Shown: positions 34,212 to 44,272, counted from the first letter of the stretch. The stretch: 64,000 bases of DNA from Planococcus koreensis (GCF_004761975.1 NZ_RQII01000025.1:1-64000); one strand, 5' to 3'. The notes: generated by a model from the letters alone, not told the origin. Made by a program: numbers and translations.

Positions 34212-36082
34212 TAGCGTTCAGGCAAACTTTCGAGATAGGCGTCCGACAAGCTTTCAAGTTTGAGGATGCGGTCATAATCTTCTTTAAAGCGGCTGAAATC
34301 CTCCAGCGGCGCTTCGGTTTCAAGGTCATAGGCGTTGCCGTCTTCAAAGCCTTTTTCCGGCATGAACAAAATCTCATCGTTCCAGAACGAACCGGCCGGC
34401 ATATAATAGCGCGCACCAAGCAGGTTGCTGTCATGGTTCAACAGATCCTGTCCGAAAATGATTTGGTCATCAAGCGGGATGCCCAGCATGTTCGCGAGCG
34501 TCGGCATAATGTCGAGCTGGCCGCTGGTGCCTTCAAAAGTTTCGCCTTGGTCGGTAATGCCCGGCGCATGGACGACAAACGGCACGTTCAAACGGTCGAG
34601 CGTCTTATATTCGTGTCCCAGCAATTCGCTGACCAAATCGACATCGTTCTCGCTGATGGCGCTTTGCTGCAAGCCGAAATGATCGCCATAAATGGCGATG
34701 ACGCTATTGTCGTAAATGCCTTCAGCTTTTAATTGTTCAATAAAATCATGGATGACGCGGTCGGTATAATGCATCGAAATCAAGTAATCGCCGGTCAGCG
34801 AATTGTCGAAATGAGCGGGCAGCTGCAATTCTTTTTTATCCGCCGGCAGCTTGAATGGATGATGGCTTGTCAGGCCGACAAGATGCGCATAAAACGCTTT
34901 GCCTTGTGCAGTTTGTTCCTGCAGCACGGGCAGCGCTTTCTGGAACATCACTTCATCGGATGGGCCGATGCCGATGACATCTTCTTCACCGAAAAATTGG
35001 CCATGGTAATATTCACTAAAGCCAAGTGCTGGATACAGCTCATCGCGATTCCAGAATTCGACATCATCGGCATGGAACGTCATCGTCGAATAATCGAGGT
35101 TATTCAACAAGCGCGGCAAACTCGGAAATTTTTTATTGCCATAGGTTTGCGATGTCGGATTGAACGCGAGCGGATAAAGTGATGTGTTGACGATAAACTC
35201 GGCATCGGATGTATTGCCGGGGCCGGTCTGCTGAGCCGTGTCCGGGAAATAAAAGCTGCCGCCGAGCATATTGTTCAAATGAGGCATGACTTCCTGGCCG
35301 CCGACTTCGAGGCCAATCGGGAAGCTTTGCATCGATTCCACTTGGATGATGATCAAATTGCGCCCGCGGGCATCGCCGAAAAATTTACGCTCCGCAACAG
35401 GAAGAAATTCGAGTTTTTTCAACTCGCGGATTTCTTCTTTGAATTCAGCTGCGTTTTCAATGCCCGGATTGCTCTGCGCCAAGGCTTCAGGGCCAAATAC
35501 GATTTCAAGCGCTTCGTATGTGAGGATGCCTTTTTCTTGCGCCGCAATGACGTTATTGGCGATCATTTCATCTTTGTGGATGACGAAGTTAATAGCTGAA
35601 ATGGCCAGACCCAGAACCAGCAGCGGCAGCACGATGGACTTGCGGTCGACCGGCTTGCTGTGGATCGGGTATTTATTGGCCGCAAGGAGCACCAGCAAAA
35701 CGGCGATGTCCAGGAAAAACAGGATATACACCGGATTCAATAATGCCGTTACACTGTCGCTGATCGTGCCCACCTGTCCAGCCTGGAACAGCGCGAAATA
35801 TGTGGCGATGCGCCCAAAAAACGAATAATACATAATGACTGCCAAAAACAGCGTCGACAGCACGAGGCTCAGCAGCAAGTAGAACCCAGGCTTCCATTTA
35901 ATTGCGATCAACTCGATAATCGCCGCAAAGACGACGATGTAACTGAGTTCCAGAACGACCGCCTGCCAAATGCTGAACTCTTCAAACAACAGAAACCGCA
36001 GCAGAATCACCTTGCTCAGCAGAAATGCTGTAATGATAAAGAAATGGCTTCTGAAAAAACCAAACCGTTTGTCCTTCTCCAT
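34211..36082 (-). CDS. LTA synthase (LtaS/YqgS-type) family sulfatase-fold enzyme
   Basis: A 623-residue membrane enzyme with five N-terminal spans (about 12-30, 36-55, 63-90, 110-130 and 145-165) and an extracellular alkaline-phosphatase/sulfatase-like domain (about 230-590). Active-site features correspond to S. aureus LtaS: metal-binding Glu in IIQVESMQSFP, the catalytic Thr in GPGNTSDAEF and the Asp-His pair in YGDHFG. It would polymerise glycerol phosphate from phosphatidylglycerol onto lipoteichoic acid or prime the chain. ATG 36082 is preferred over TTG 36088 because AGGTGG has proper spacing only to the ATG. Bacillota often carry several paralogues, so the specific role is open. Confidence 0.88.
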   Translation of the reverse strand: MEKDKRFGFFRSHFFIITAFLLSKVILLRFLLFEEFSIWQAVVLELSYIVVFAAIIELIAIKWKPGFYLLLSLVLSTLFLAVIMYYSFFGRIATYFALFQAGQVGTISDSVTALLNPVYILFFLDIAVLLVLLAANKYPIHSKPVDRKSIVLPLLVLGLAISAINFVIHKDEMIANNVIAAQEKGILTYEALEIVFGPEALAQSNPGIENAAEFKEEIRELKKLEFLPVAERKFFGDARGRNLIIIQVESMQSFPIGLEVGGQEVMPHLNNMLGGSFYFPDTAQQTGPGNTSDAEFIVNTSLYPLAFNPTSQTYGNKKFPSLPRLLNNLDYSTMTFHADDVEFWNRDELYPALGFSEYYHGQFFGEEDVIGIGPSDEVMFQKALPVLQEQTAQGKAFYAHLVGLTSHHPFKLPADKKELQLPAHFDNSLTGDYLISMHYTDRVIHDFIEQLKAEGIYDNSVIAIYGDHFGLQQSAISENDVDLVSELLGHEYKTLDRLNVPFVVHAPGITDQGETFEGTSGQLDIMPTLANMLGIPLDDQIIFGQDLLNHDSNLLGARYYMPAGSFWNDEILFMPEKGFEDGNAYDLETEAPLEDFSRFKEDYDRILKLESLSDAYLESLPER

Positions 36083-36229
36083 AATCAACCACCTAATTCT
36101 TTTTCCATTTTATTTCCTTGCTCTTATTGTTCGTTAATATGGCCTAGAAGTCAAGGGTAGGATAGATTGAATGAACTAGGAGAGTCTGGTAAAATTACAT
36201 GACTATGTATATCGGAACGGGAGGGCAAC

Positions 36230-38032
36230 ATGCGTAATTATTTGATCGTATTATTAATCATTGCGACTGGTTCCATGCTATTTGCGGCAGGGTGGTTCGC
36301 CTTTGGCGAAGACCAAGCATATGACGTCGTGGTGTTCGGTGGAGAGCCTGAAGGCGTAGCCGCTGCGGTGGCTGCGGCGCGGAACGGCAGCAAAACCTTG
36401 TTGGTGGCTGAAGAAGAGCGGCTCGGTGGGCTGATGACGAAAGGCATGCTCAATTTTCTGGACCTCAGCACGGACATGGACGGCAATCCGCTGAATACAG
36501 GGATTTTCCAGGAATGGCATGAACGTGTCGGCGGCCAGGTCGGCTTTGACATCGAAGCCGCAGAAACAGCTTTCCATGAACTGGTGGAAGGGGAAGAAAA
36601 TCTGACGCTCATCGCCGGCGCTGAACTCGAAGGCATCGTAAAAGAAGGCAGCCAGCTGGTTGGTGTGAAGGTGACGGATGCGGAAGGCGAGACAGTGGCC
36701 GTCTCTGCGAAACGCTTTATCGACAGCACCAAAGACGCGGACCTTGCTGCAGAAGCGGGAGCGCCGTATTATATCGGCGGTGAAGACGTCGGAGTCGAAG
36801 ACCGCAGAATGGCTGTGACGCTGATGATCCACTTGAAAGGGGTCGATTGGCACGGCATCCAGCTCGCAGCGAAAAACGGTGTTTTTGGCGGAGGAAGCGT
36901 GAACGGCAATACGGCATGGGGCTTCGGCGAACTCCATTTCGATTACATGCCGCATTTTAAAAAAGAGACGCGGCTGCGCGGACTCAACATCATGCGCCAA
37001 AGCGACAACACGATTGTCATCAACGCGCTGCAAGTTTTCGGCATTGACGGGCTAGACCCGGAGTCGCGGGCCAAAGCGATTGAAATCGGTAAAGAAGAAA
37101 CCGGTTATATCGTAGAATTCCTGCGTGAAAACTTCCCAGGTTTCGAAAATGCGGAAGTGGCCAGTTACCCGGAAGAGCTTTACATCCGGGAAACCCGCCA
37201 CGTGAAAGCGGAATACCAGCTGCCGCTCAGCGATGTCTGGGAATTCAAAGACCATTGGGACAGCATCGGCTTCGGCGGATACCCAGTCGATGAACAAGCG
37301 ACTTCTATAGAAGATTACGGTGCAGTCTACAGCAGCCCCGTGCAATACGCCATCCCTTTCCGATCGCTGGTGCCGCTCAAAGTCGACGGCTTGCTTGTTG
37401 CGAGCAAAGCATCCGGCTATAGTTCGCTGGCGGCCGGCAGTGCACGCGTTTTGCCGGCAGGCATGACAACAGCGCAAGCGGCGGGGACCGCTGCGGCATT
37501 GTCGATTGAAGAAGAGACAGGATTCAGGGAAATGGCTGCTGACAAAGCGCTGATCCATGAGCTGCAGGAACGCCTCAAACAGCAAGGGACGAATCTGTAT
37601 CCGTTCGAACTGGCTTATCCGTATCAAGGCGAATGGTTTTATCCACAGCTGAAAGCGCTGCTGAACCTGGGCCTCATCAAAGGGGCATATGAAAATAAGA
37701 TGCCTGTTGACGAGCCGATGGCGATCAAGGACTTCACGCTGATCCTCAATAAAGGCGCATCCCGCATTGCCGGCCTCGCTGGCAGTGACGCCAAGCCGGC
37801 AGTCCAGTTGTCTGAGGATGAAACGGAACTGCAGCGTGACAAAGCCGCTGAGCTGGTGCTGCAATTGACCGGTGAAGAGCTTGCGGGAACGGATGTATGG
37901 AAGCAAGCCATTAGCGCGGGCCTAGTAGACGAAACACTGCAGGAACGTTTGCAGGAAAACCGCCCGCTCAATGGGGCAGAAGCATATAGCTTGGCTGCTG
38001 CTGCGTTGGAGAAGTTAAAGAATGGGCAATGA
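36230..38032 (+). CDS. Exported FAD-dependent oxidoreductase with SLH-like C-terminus
   Basis: A 600-residue protein. An N-terminal signal or anchor span (about 3-22) is followed by a FAD-binding Rossmann domain with VVVFGGEPEGVAAAVAAARNG (the GxGxxG region is GGEPEG) and LGGLMTKGML, as in the FAD_oxidored family. Substrate-domain segments include YIRETRHVKAEY and SKASGYSSLAAGSARVLP. The last 135 residues resemble two degraded SLH repeats: GEWFYPQLKALLNLGLIKG and a second AWKQ-like copy beginning near ETELQRDKAAELV. An extracytoplasmic FAD oxidoreductase carrying such a tail is unusual; the substrate is not readable. GGGAGGG precedes the ATG. A hairpin follows the stop. Confidence 0.75.
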   Translation: MRNYLIVLLIIATGSMLFAAGWFAFGEDQAYDVVVFGGEPEGVAAAVAAARNGSKTLLVAEEERLGGLMTKGMLNFLDLSTDMDGNPLNTGIFQEWHERVGGQVGFDIEAAETAFHELVEGEENLTLIAGAELEGIVKEGSQLVGVKVTDAEGETVAVSAKRFIDSTKDADLAAEAGAPYYIGGEDVGVEDRRMAVTLMIHLKGVDWHGIQLAAKNGVFGGGSVNGNTAWGFGELHFDYMPHFKKETRLRGLNIMRQSDNTIVINALQVFGIDGLDPESRAKAIEIGKEETGYIVEFLRENFPGFENAEVASYPEELYIRETRHVKAEYQLPLSDVWEFKDHWDSIGFGGYPVDEQATSIEDYGAVYSSPVQYAIPFRSLVPLKVDGLLVASKASGYSSLAAGSARVLPAGMTTAQAAGTAAALSIEEETGFREMAADKALIHELQERLKQQGTNLYPFELAYPYQGEWFYPQLKALLNLGLIKGAYENKMPVDEPMAIKDFTLILNKGASRIAGLAGSDAKPAVQLSEDETELQRDKAAELVLQLTGEELAGTDVWKQAISAGLVDETLQERLQENRPLNGAEAYSLAAAALEKLKNGQ

Positions 38033-38045
38033 AATTTCTACTGGG

Positions 38046-38078
38046 AAAAAGCTCTTCGCTTCGGCGAAGAGCTTTTTT
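38046..38078 (+). terminator. Terminator after the FAD oxidoreductase gene
   Basis: GCTCTTCGC / GCGAAGAGC stem (38051-38059 and 38064-38072), then six T residues; also hairpin 1 of H2-21 copy G. Confidence 0.85.
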
Positions 38079-38163
38079 ATTGGGGGAGGTTTTGCAGGTT
38101 CTTGCGTTAACATGACCTAGCGAGATATTAACATGAACTGTTTCGAGTTTAACCGGCATTAGT
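38046..38163 (-). repeat. H2-21 element, copy G (short)
   Basis: Hairpin 1 only, then three sites at 38106, 38127 and 38148 (21 bp apart) and the closing TTTAACCGGCATTAG. Hairpin 2 and three sites appear deleted. Confidence 0.75.
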
Positions 38164-38434
38164 GGAGTAAAGTCTCTCTGAGATCCAAGTTCAAAAGCAA
38201 AATTGGAAAAGCCTAACACAGCTGCCGGCTGTGTTAGGCTCCTTTACAAGCACTTGCGCATTTCGCTCAGGCGAAATGCATCCAACTGTGGTTTTGGATA
38301 GAAGGTTTCTCTCGTTAACATGAACTGATTCGGCGTTAACATGATCAAGTGGGAAGTTAACATGAAGTGCGGGAGAATCATCACGACCTAGCCACTTGTT
38401 AACATGAACTGTTTAGCATTTAACATGACCTAGC
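38164..38434 (-). repeat. H2-21 element, copy H
   Basis: Leader with GATCCAAGTTCAAAAGC, hairpin 1 (38211-38239, arms GCCTAACACAGC / GCTGTGTTAGGC), hairpin 2 (38258-38279) and six sites at 38314, 38335, 38356, 38377, 38398 and 38419. It lacks the CGGCACTAGC closing; the sequence instead runs into GCATGGGAGAGTCCC, a junction shared with copies J/K. Confidence 0.88.
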
Positions 38435-38730
38435 ATGGGAGAGTCCCTTTTAGGAGAGAGCAAAAAAGTGAAGCATCGCCCCACGATTCAAGTTCTAGCG
38501 CATAAATGGAAAAGCCATTCGCCACGGCGAACGGCTCCTTTATAAGCACTTGCGCATTTCGCCTTGGCGAAATGCAACCATTTGTGGTTTTGTATAGAAG
38601 GTTTCTCTCGTTAACATAAACTAAATCGGCGTTAACATGACTTAGCCAGAAGTTAACATGAAGTGTGGGAGAATCAACATGACCTAGCAGGACTTTAACA
38701 TGAACTGTTTGAAATTTAACCGGCACTAGC
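38435..38730 (-). repeat. H2-21 element, copy I
   Basis: Leader, hairpin 1 (38514-38535), hairpin 2 (38554-38575) and six sites at 38610, 38631, 38652, 38673, 38694 and 38715, closing TTTAACCGGCACTAGC. The H-to-I array offset is 296 bp. 38731-38903 holds no other recognisable feature. Confidence 0.88.
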
Positions 38731-38903
38731 GATGAAGCGGCTCTAAAACTTCCAGATCATAATTGGCAAAGTCCGCTTGAACAGCTCTTTCAATAGAAGC
38801 ATTCACCTCATTGAAATGCTTCTATTAAGTTTGTGTAAGTCTTTTTGAATAGCGTTGACGAAGAGCTGGGGATTCGCTAGAGTTAAAGAAGTAAATAGAT
38901 AAA

Positions 38904-38942
38904 AATGTAAATTATTGATGTTAATAGTTAATAATTTACATT
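38904..38942 (+). promoter_or_regulatory. Perfect 13-bp inverted repeat before the secreted nuclease gene
   Basis: AATGTAAATTATT (38904-38916) and AATAATTTACATT (38930-38942) are perfect complements across a 13-bp loop, 76 bp before the start codon. It could be a repressor operator or an mRNA leader stem. Embedded TTAATA and TTTACA words are loosely like PhoP half-sites. Confidence 0.45.
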
Positions 38943-39018
38943 AATACAAGAAAGGATAGACATGCATAATACCTGCCCATGAAGTCCATTTTCCAGAAAA
39001 GAGGAGGAACACATTAAG

Positions 39019-40560
39019 ATGGCCAAAACCAATTGGAATAAGGGAATAAAAGTTTTACTCTCGGCTGGGTTAGCTGCAAGTTTATGGCTGCCAGGTTCAC
39101 AAGATACGGTTCAAGCTGCTACTGCGGCAAGCGATCTTTTGATTTCGGAATACGTTGAAGGAAGCAGCATGAACAAGGCGGTCGAACTTTATAACGGCAC
39201 TGGGGCTTCAGTCAATTTGAGCTCGTATTCGCTATCCCTTTATTCGAATGGCAGCACATCCCCGCAAAGCGAAGTGAATTTGTCCGGCACGCTCGCAAAC
39301 GGTGAAACGTTTGTTGTCTATCATGGCAGTGCGTCAACTGCGATCAAAGGCCAAGGCGATTTGCGGAATGACAGCGTCATTAATTTCAACGGAGATGATG
39401 CGTTGGTGCTGGAGAAGTCTGGCGCGGCAATCGATTCCATCGGCCAGGCCGGTGCGCGCGTCAATAATATCGCCGACGTCACGCTCGTGCGAAATGCGGA
39501 CGTAACGTCCGGAGATCGCGTCATCAATGATGCGTTCAGCCCATCTGCACAATGGACAGCTTATCCATCAGACACCTTCAGCAAACTCGGAGCGCACACC
39601 ATGAACGGCTCAAGCACGGTGCCGAACGAGGCTCCGGTCGCGACGAAAACGTTTGTGAATGAACAAATTCAAACGGGAGCGAGTCTGCAATACGATCTGC
39701 GTGAGTATTTCTCGGATCCTGAAGGGCAGAGCCTTTCATTCTCAGCGACGAAAGGGACCGTATCCGGTTCTGTACTGACTCTCGATTTGCCGGAAGGTTC
39801 ACATATTGTCGGAGTGACCGCGAGCGACGGCAACCAAAGCGTCACCCAGTCGTTCTCAGTGACTGTCAGCGCTTCAGCTCCTGCAACTGGCTATTACGAA
39901 ACAGCAGCGGGTTTGCAGGGGCCGGCGTTGAAAGCGGAACTGCATGAAATCATCGATGGCCACCAGCAGCTCAGCTATTCAGGCGTATGGGATGCATTGA
40001 AAGTAACGGATGAAGACCCGAACAATCCGAATAACGTCCTCTTGCTGTATACTGGCGAATCGCGCTCGAAGCTTCTGAATGGCGGTGATGTCGGCGACTG
40101 GAACCGTGAACACACGTGGGCAAAATCGCATGGTGATTTCGGGACGGCAATGGGAGCGGGAACTGATATCCATCATTTGCGCCCGACCGATGTGCAAGTG
40201 AACGGTCTGCGCGGCAACCTTGATTTTGATTTCGGGGGCAGCACGGTGAGTGGCTGTGATGGCTGTTTGCGCACGTCGACTTCGTGGGAACCGCCGAATA
40301 ATGTGAAAGGCGACGTAGCGCGTATGCTGTTTTACATGGCGGTCCGCTACGAACCGGGCGACCCAGTCGACCTTGAGCTAAACGACCAATTGAATAACGG
40401 GACAGCGCCTTACCACGGAAAACTTTCAGTATTGCTCCAATGGCATGCGCAAGATCCTGTCAGCGCTTGGGAACAACAGCGCAATGAAAAAATTCAAGCG
40501 ATTCAAGGCAACCGCAATCCATTTATCGACCATCCGGAATGGGCTGAATCCATCTGGTAA
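39019..40560 (+). CDS. Secreted endonuclease I with lamin-tail domain
   Basis: Exported nuclease of 513 residues. Signal peptide (about 1-33), an LTD (lamin-tail-like, Ig-fold) domain (about 36-165; LLISEYVEGSSMNKAVELYN, INFNGDDALVLEKSG), a second beta-rich domain (about 205-285, Ig/cadherin-like) and an endonuclease I domain (about 300-510). The ββα-metal-type active site shows as NREHTWAKSHGDFG and GTDIHHLRPTDVQVNGLRGN. It would degrade extracellular DNA or RNA. GGAGG lies 11 bases before the ATG at 39019. It shares a neighbourhood with a second, unrelated exonuclease-type enzyme and SLH nucleotidases. Confidence 0.9.
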   Translation: MAKTNWNKGIKVLLSAGLAASLWLPGSQDTVQAATAASDLLISEYVEGSSMNKAVELYNGTGASVNLSSYSLSLYSNGSTSPQSEVNLSGTLANGETFVVYHGSASTAIKGQGDLRNDSVINFNGDDALVLEKSGAAIDSIGQAGARVNNIADVTLVRNADVTSGDRVINDAFSPSAQWTAYPSDTFSKLGAHTMNGSSTVPNEAPVATKTFVNEQIQTGASLQYDLREYFSDPEGQSLSFSATKGTVSGSVLTLDLPEGSHIVGVTASDGNQSVTQSFSVTVSASAPATGYYETAAGLQGPALKAELHEIIDGHQQLSYSGVWDALKVTDEDPNNPNNVLLLYTGESRSKLLNGGDVGDWNREHTWAKSHGDFGTAMGAGTDIHHLRPTDVQVNGLRGNLDFDFGGSTVSGCDGCLRTSTSWEPPNNVKGDVARMLFYMAVRYEPGDPVDLELNDQLNNGTAPYHGKLSVLLQWHAQDPVSAWEQQRNEKIQAIQGNRNPFIDHPEWAESIW

Positions 40561-40565
40561 TTGAA

Positions 40566-40605
40566 AAGAGTTGTTCGTGTGCTTGGCGCACAAACAACTC
40601 TTTTT
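40566..40605 (+). terminator. Terminator of the endonuclease I gene
   Basis: GAGTTGTT / AACAACTC outer stem with inner GTGTGC / GCGCAC pairing, then TTTTT. Confidence 0.85.
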
Positions 40606-40777
40606 GCATTATAGGTATATAACATAAATATATTTTCGTTATATCTTCAATATTTTTACACTTATATAGGCTGAATGGGCAATGAGTTTGAAATATTACA
40701 AAATCTTAATGAAGCGCTTACAAACGAAATGTATAATAAATCCTGTAACTCAAAAAAAATCCAAGGAGTGGAGCAAT

Positions 40778-43700
40778 TTGACCAAAAGTTCGTTCAGTAA
40801 GATTTTTCTAAGTCTTTTACTGGCCTTATCCGCTGTCCTGCCTTTCATGGCAACAGCAAATGCCGCAGACCCGATTACGGTAGCGGATGCCATTGCAAAT
40901 AATACAGGAACGGCGACCGTGAAAGGATATATCGTGGGAGTGGCCAATAGCGGCACGAGCTACGATCAGGAAGCTCCTTTTACAGGTGGCACCAACGTTG
41001 GTCTAGCGGATTCTCCGGATGAAACAGATCCTAAGAAAATTCTGCCGGTACAATTGCCTTCAGGCTCTGTACGTGCAGGAGTGAATCTTGTCGATAACCC
41101 TTCAAACTTCAAAGCACAAGTAACAATCACAGGAACGCTCGGCGCTTACTTCACAGTTCCAGGCCTCCGCAGTGCATCTGCTTACACAATTTTATCGGAA
41201 GGCGAAGCACCGCCTGAACCAACTGCAGTCGACACGCTTGCTGAGGCACGTACAACACCAGGCGAGCTGATCTCAGTTGAAGGCACAGTGACAACTGGAA
41301 CGGGCTTCTGGGGCGGAAACGCGTTCTACATCCAGGACGAAACTGCCGGGATTTATGTCTATACATCAAGTGCAAAAGTAGCGCCTGGCGATAATGTGCG
41401 CCTCGTGGGTACAGTATCCGAGTATTCCGGCGAACTGCAATTCCAGCCGAATACAATAGAAGTCCTTTCTTCAAACAACGAAGTGCCAGCTCTGCAGGAA
41501 ATCACTCCAGCTGGCGTCAATGAAGATACGCAAGGCGAATTGGTTGAACTTAAAAACGTGACGATCACGGGCCTTACGGCAGTGAACTCATTCGGTACGT
41601 TCGAATTCACGGCAACACATGAAAACGGCGAGAGCGTCGTCATCCGCAATGATAACCGCAACGGATTGACGTACGAACGCTTCATGCAGCAATACAAAGA
41701 AGGCGATTTGGTCCATGTTTCAGGAATCGCTTCGAAATACAACGATTCGTACCAAGTGAAAACGCTTGGCATCGAAAGTTTTGACCTCGTCAACAAGCCA
41801 GCAGTATACACAGATGTCTTCCCAGGCGTCGTTTCTCAAGGCGTAGAGATCAATCTCCAATCCGGCTGGGAAAACGCAGCGATCTATTACACGTTGGACG
41901 GCTCAACGCCAACGGCTGCAAGCACACTTTACACAGCACCAATCACATTGACAGAAGACGTGGCCATCAAAGCCATCGCAGTGGGCGCTGAAACGTCGGA
42001 AGTCTTCACATTCAAATACACCGTCTTGAAAACAGCGGACCTGAAAATCCGTGATATCCAAGCGAAAAAGCATTTCACGAACTACGAAAACGTAGCGGTA
42101 AATGAAATCACGGGCGTCATTACGCATTTCTATAACGGCGCAAACTTTGTCATCCAAGATACAAATCCAGATAATGATAATACAACGTCTGAAGCCATCC
42201 TCGTCAACCGCTCAAGCGCGAGCAGTTCATTCAGTGTCGGCGACGTGGTAACAGTTGCCGGAACAGTGGAAGAATGGTTCTACAGCGGCTATTCGGACAT
42301 GAAGGAAAATGACCTTCCGTTGACACGCATCCGTTCAACAGAAGTCGTGAAAGACGGCACGGCTGAACTTCCTGCACCATTGCTTATCGGCGAAGACGTA
42401 TTCCCGCCGACTCAAAACATCGACGATGACGGATTGACTACATTCGATCCGAAAGAAGACGGCGTTGATTTCTGGGAATCCTTAGAGTTGATGCGAGTTG
42501 GCGTAGCTGACGCACAAATCGTCGGACCGCAGGATTACGGCGAAGTGTTCGTTGTATCAAAAAACGCGACTAATAACGAGTTCCACAAAATGGGCGGCAT
42601 CCTTCTTGCTGAAGATGACTACAACCCGGAACGCATAACAGTTAAGACAGGCGAAGATTTTATTGCCAAAGCGGGTGATACGTTCGCTGAAGCGCCAGTC
42701 GGCGTCCTTGGCTACGGCTTCGGAAACTACCAGATCTGGACAAACGAAAACGAATTGCCAGAAAAAATTGACGGCGGAACCCAGCCGGAACAAACATGGA
42801 TCGAAAACGCAGATGACAAATTGACGGTCGCAGCGTATAACGTCGAGAACTTCTCGGCAGATCCAAGCCACACTAGCGATGAAAAAGCAGCGCGCATCGG
42901 CAAATCATTCGTCAACGACTTGAACTCGCCGGACATCATCACGATGGTCGAAGTACAAGACACGGACGGCCCGATTGCATCAGGAAACTCTGACGCAACA
43001 GGAAGCTACGAGCGCTTGATTGCAGCAATCGAAGCAGCTGGCGGACCAACTTATGCGTGGACTGACATCGCACCTGAATACAACCAGGACGGCGGACAGC
43101 CAGGCGGGAACATCCGCGTCGGCTATCTGTACAACCCGGAACGCGTCACACTTTCTGAAGGCACGAAAGGTACAGCGACTCAAGATACAACATGGGTGGA
43201 CGGCGAATTGTCATTGAACCCTGGACGCATCCAACCGTTCGCTATGCCGAACACACGCAAGCCAGTAGCAGCACAATTCGAATTCCAAGGTGAAGAAGTG
43301 GTTGTCATCGGCGCCCACTTGAACTCGAAAGGCGGCGACCAAGGTCTATTCGGCCAGAACCAGCCTCCATTCCTTGGTTCAGTTGAAGAACGCATCAAAT
43401 TGGCTACAGCTATCAACGAATTTATTGCAGATGGCCTTGCACAAGACCCTGACTTGAACGTCATCGTTGCAGGCGACATGAACGATTTCGAATTCACACC
43501 AGCACTTGAAGCATTAAAAGGCGACATTTTGACGAATAAAGTCGAAGATGTGCCATTGGAAGACCGCTTCTCTTATTATTACCAAGGCAATTCACAAGTG
43601 CTTGACCACTTGCTGGTAACGAATAATTTGGCAGCCAACACAGAATTGGACATGGTCCACATCAACGCATTGTTCATGGAAGAACACGGACGCGCGTCTG

Positions 43701-44272
43701 ACCACGATCCATTATTGGCGCAAATCACATTCAAACAGCCAGCAGTCCCTGGCGAGCAGGAAGCAGAGCCTGACACAACAGGTGAAACAGCTGTCGTCAC
43801 AGCTGGAGAATTCAACGAAGAAGGCGAATTGACGATTGAATTCACAGAAGGCACAGTCGAAGCATTGCTTGAAAGCGGCAAAGACCTATTGATCGACTTG
43901 CCGACAGCAGATTTGACTTTGTCAGCAGAAAACCTTCAGCAAATCGCAGCAGCAGCTGGCGAAGGCTTCAACCTGGAACTGGCAGTTGAAGACGCGGCAA
44001 CAGTAGACAGCCGCCCGGCATTGACGCAGCAAATCAACATGGCCATCACAGACGCTGAAGGCAATGAAATTCCTGTCAACTTCACGTCAAGCGTAGAACT
44101 GGCATTTGAAACGGACAGCAAGATCAAAATTCAATTCGGTGCACGCGAAGACGAGAATGGCAAATGGAAAATCATCCAAGGCGAACTTGACGGCTCAACG
44201 TTCACCCTAAGCATCAACGAACTGGGCAACTACACAGTCGTCACGAACAAAGGGCAAGCGAAGAAGAAATAA
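40778..44272 (+). CDS. Large secreted endonuclease/exonuclease/phosphatase-family nuclease
   Basis: Exported multi-domain nuclease of 1164 residues. Signal peptide (about 1-28), a DUF6359-like OB domain (about 30-135), a second OB-fold domain (about 145-235), further OB-like segments (about 240-330 and 425-525), a chitobiase-C-like domain between them (about 340-420; AIYYTLDGSTPTAAST) and the EEP catalytic domain (about 685-1000). Active-site motifs are VAAYNVENFSADP, ITMVEVQD, IGAHLNSKGGD, VIVAGDMNDFE and RASDHDPLLA. Start is TTG at 40778 with AAGGAGTGG upstream; the ATG at 40682 gives a charged, non-signal N-terminus. The C-terminal 130 residues are acidic. No wall anchor is visible, so it is probably released. 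Confidence 0.88.
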   Translation: MTKSSFSKIFLSLLLALSAVLPFMATANAADPITVADAIANNTGTATVKGYIVGVANSGTSYDQEAPFTGGTNVGLADSPDETDPKKILPVQLPSGSVRAGVNLVDNPSNFKAQVTITGTLGAYFTVPGLRSASAYTILSEGEAPPEPTAVDTLAEARTTPGELISVEGTVTTGTGFWGGNAFYIQDETAGIYVYTSSAKVAPGDNVRLVGTVSEYSGELQFQPNTIEVLSSNNEVPALQEITPAGVNEDTQGELVELKNVTITGLTAVNSFGTFEFTATHENGESVVIRNDNRNGLTYERFMQQYKEGDLVHVSGIASKYNDSYQVKTLGIESFDLVNKPAVYTDVFPGVVSQGVEINLQSGWENAAIYYTLDGSTPTAASTLYTAPITLTEDVAIKAIAVGAETSEVFTFKYTVLKTADLKIRDIQAKKHFTNYENVAVNEITGVITHFYNGANFVIQDTNPDNDNTTSEAILVNRSSASSSFSVGDVVTVAGTVEEWFYSGYSDMKENDLPLTRIRSTEVVKDGTAELPAPLLIGEDVFPPTQNIDDDGLTTFDPKEDGVDFWESLELMRVGVADAQIVGPQDYGEVFVVSKNATNNEFHKMGGILLAEDDYNPERITVKTGEDFIAKAGDTFAEAPVGVLGYGFGNYQIWTNENELPEKIDGGTQPEQTWIENADDKLTVAAYNVENFSADPSHTSDEKAARIGKSFVNDLNSPDIITMVEVQDTDGPIASGNSDATGSYERLIAAIEAAGGPTYAWTDIAPEYNQDGGQPGGNIRVGYLYNPERVTLSEGTKGTATQDTTWVDGELSLNPGRIQPFAMPNTRKPVAAQFEFQGEEVVVIGAHLNSKGGDQGLFGQNQPPFLGSVEERIKLATAINEFIADGLAQDPDLNVIVAGDMNDFEFTPALEALKGDILTNKVEDVPLEDRFSYYYQGNSQVLDHLLVTNNLAANTELDMVHINALFMEEHGRASDHDPLLAQITFKQPAVPGEQEAEPDTTGETAVVTAGEFNEEGELTIEFTEGTVEALLESGKDLLIDLPTADLTLSAENLQQIAAAAGEGFNLELAVEDAATVDSRPALTQQINMAITDAEGNEIPVNFTSSVELAFETDSKIKIQFGAREDENGKWKIIQGELDGSTFTLSINELGNYTVVTNKGQAKKK

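Noticed and set aside
40682-40777. Upstream extension of the EEP nuclease gene
   Set aside because: Adds a lysine-rich stretch before a good signal peptide; the TTG at 40778 has a strong ribosome site.
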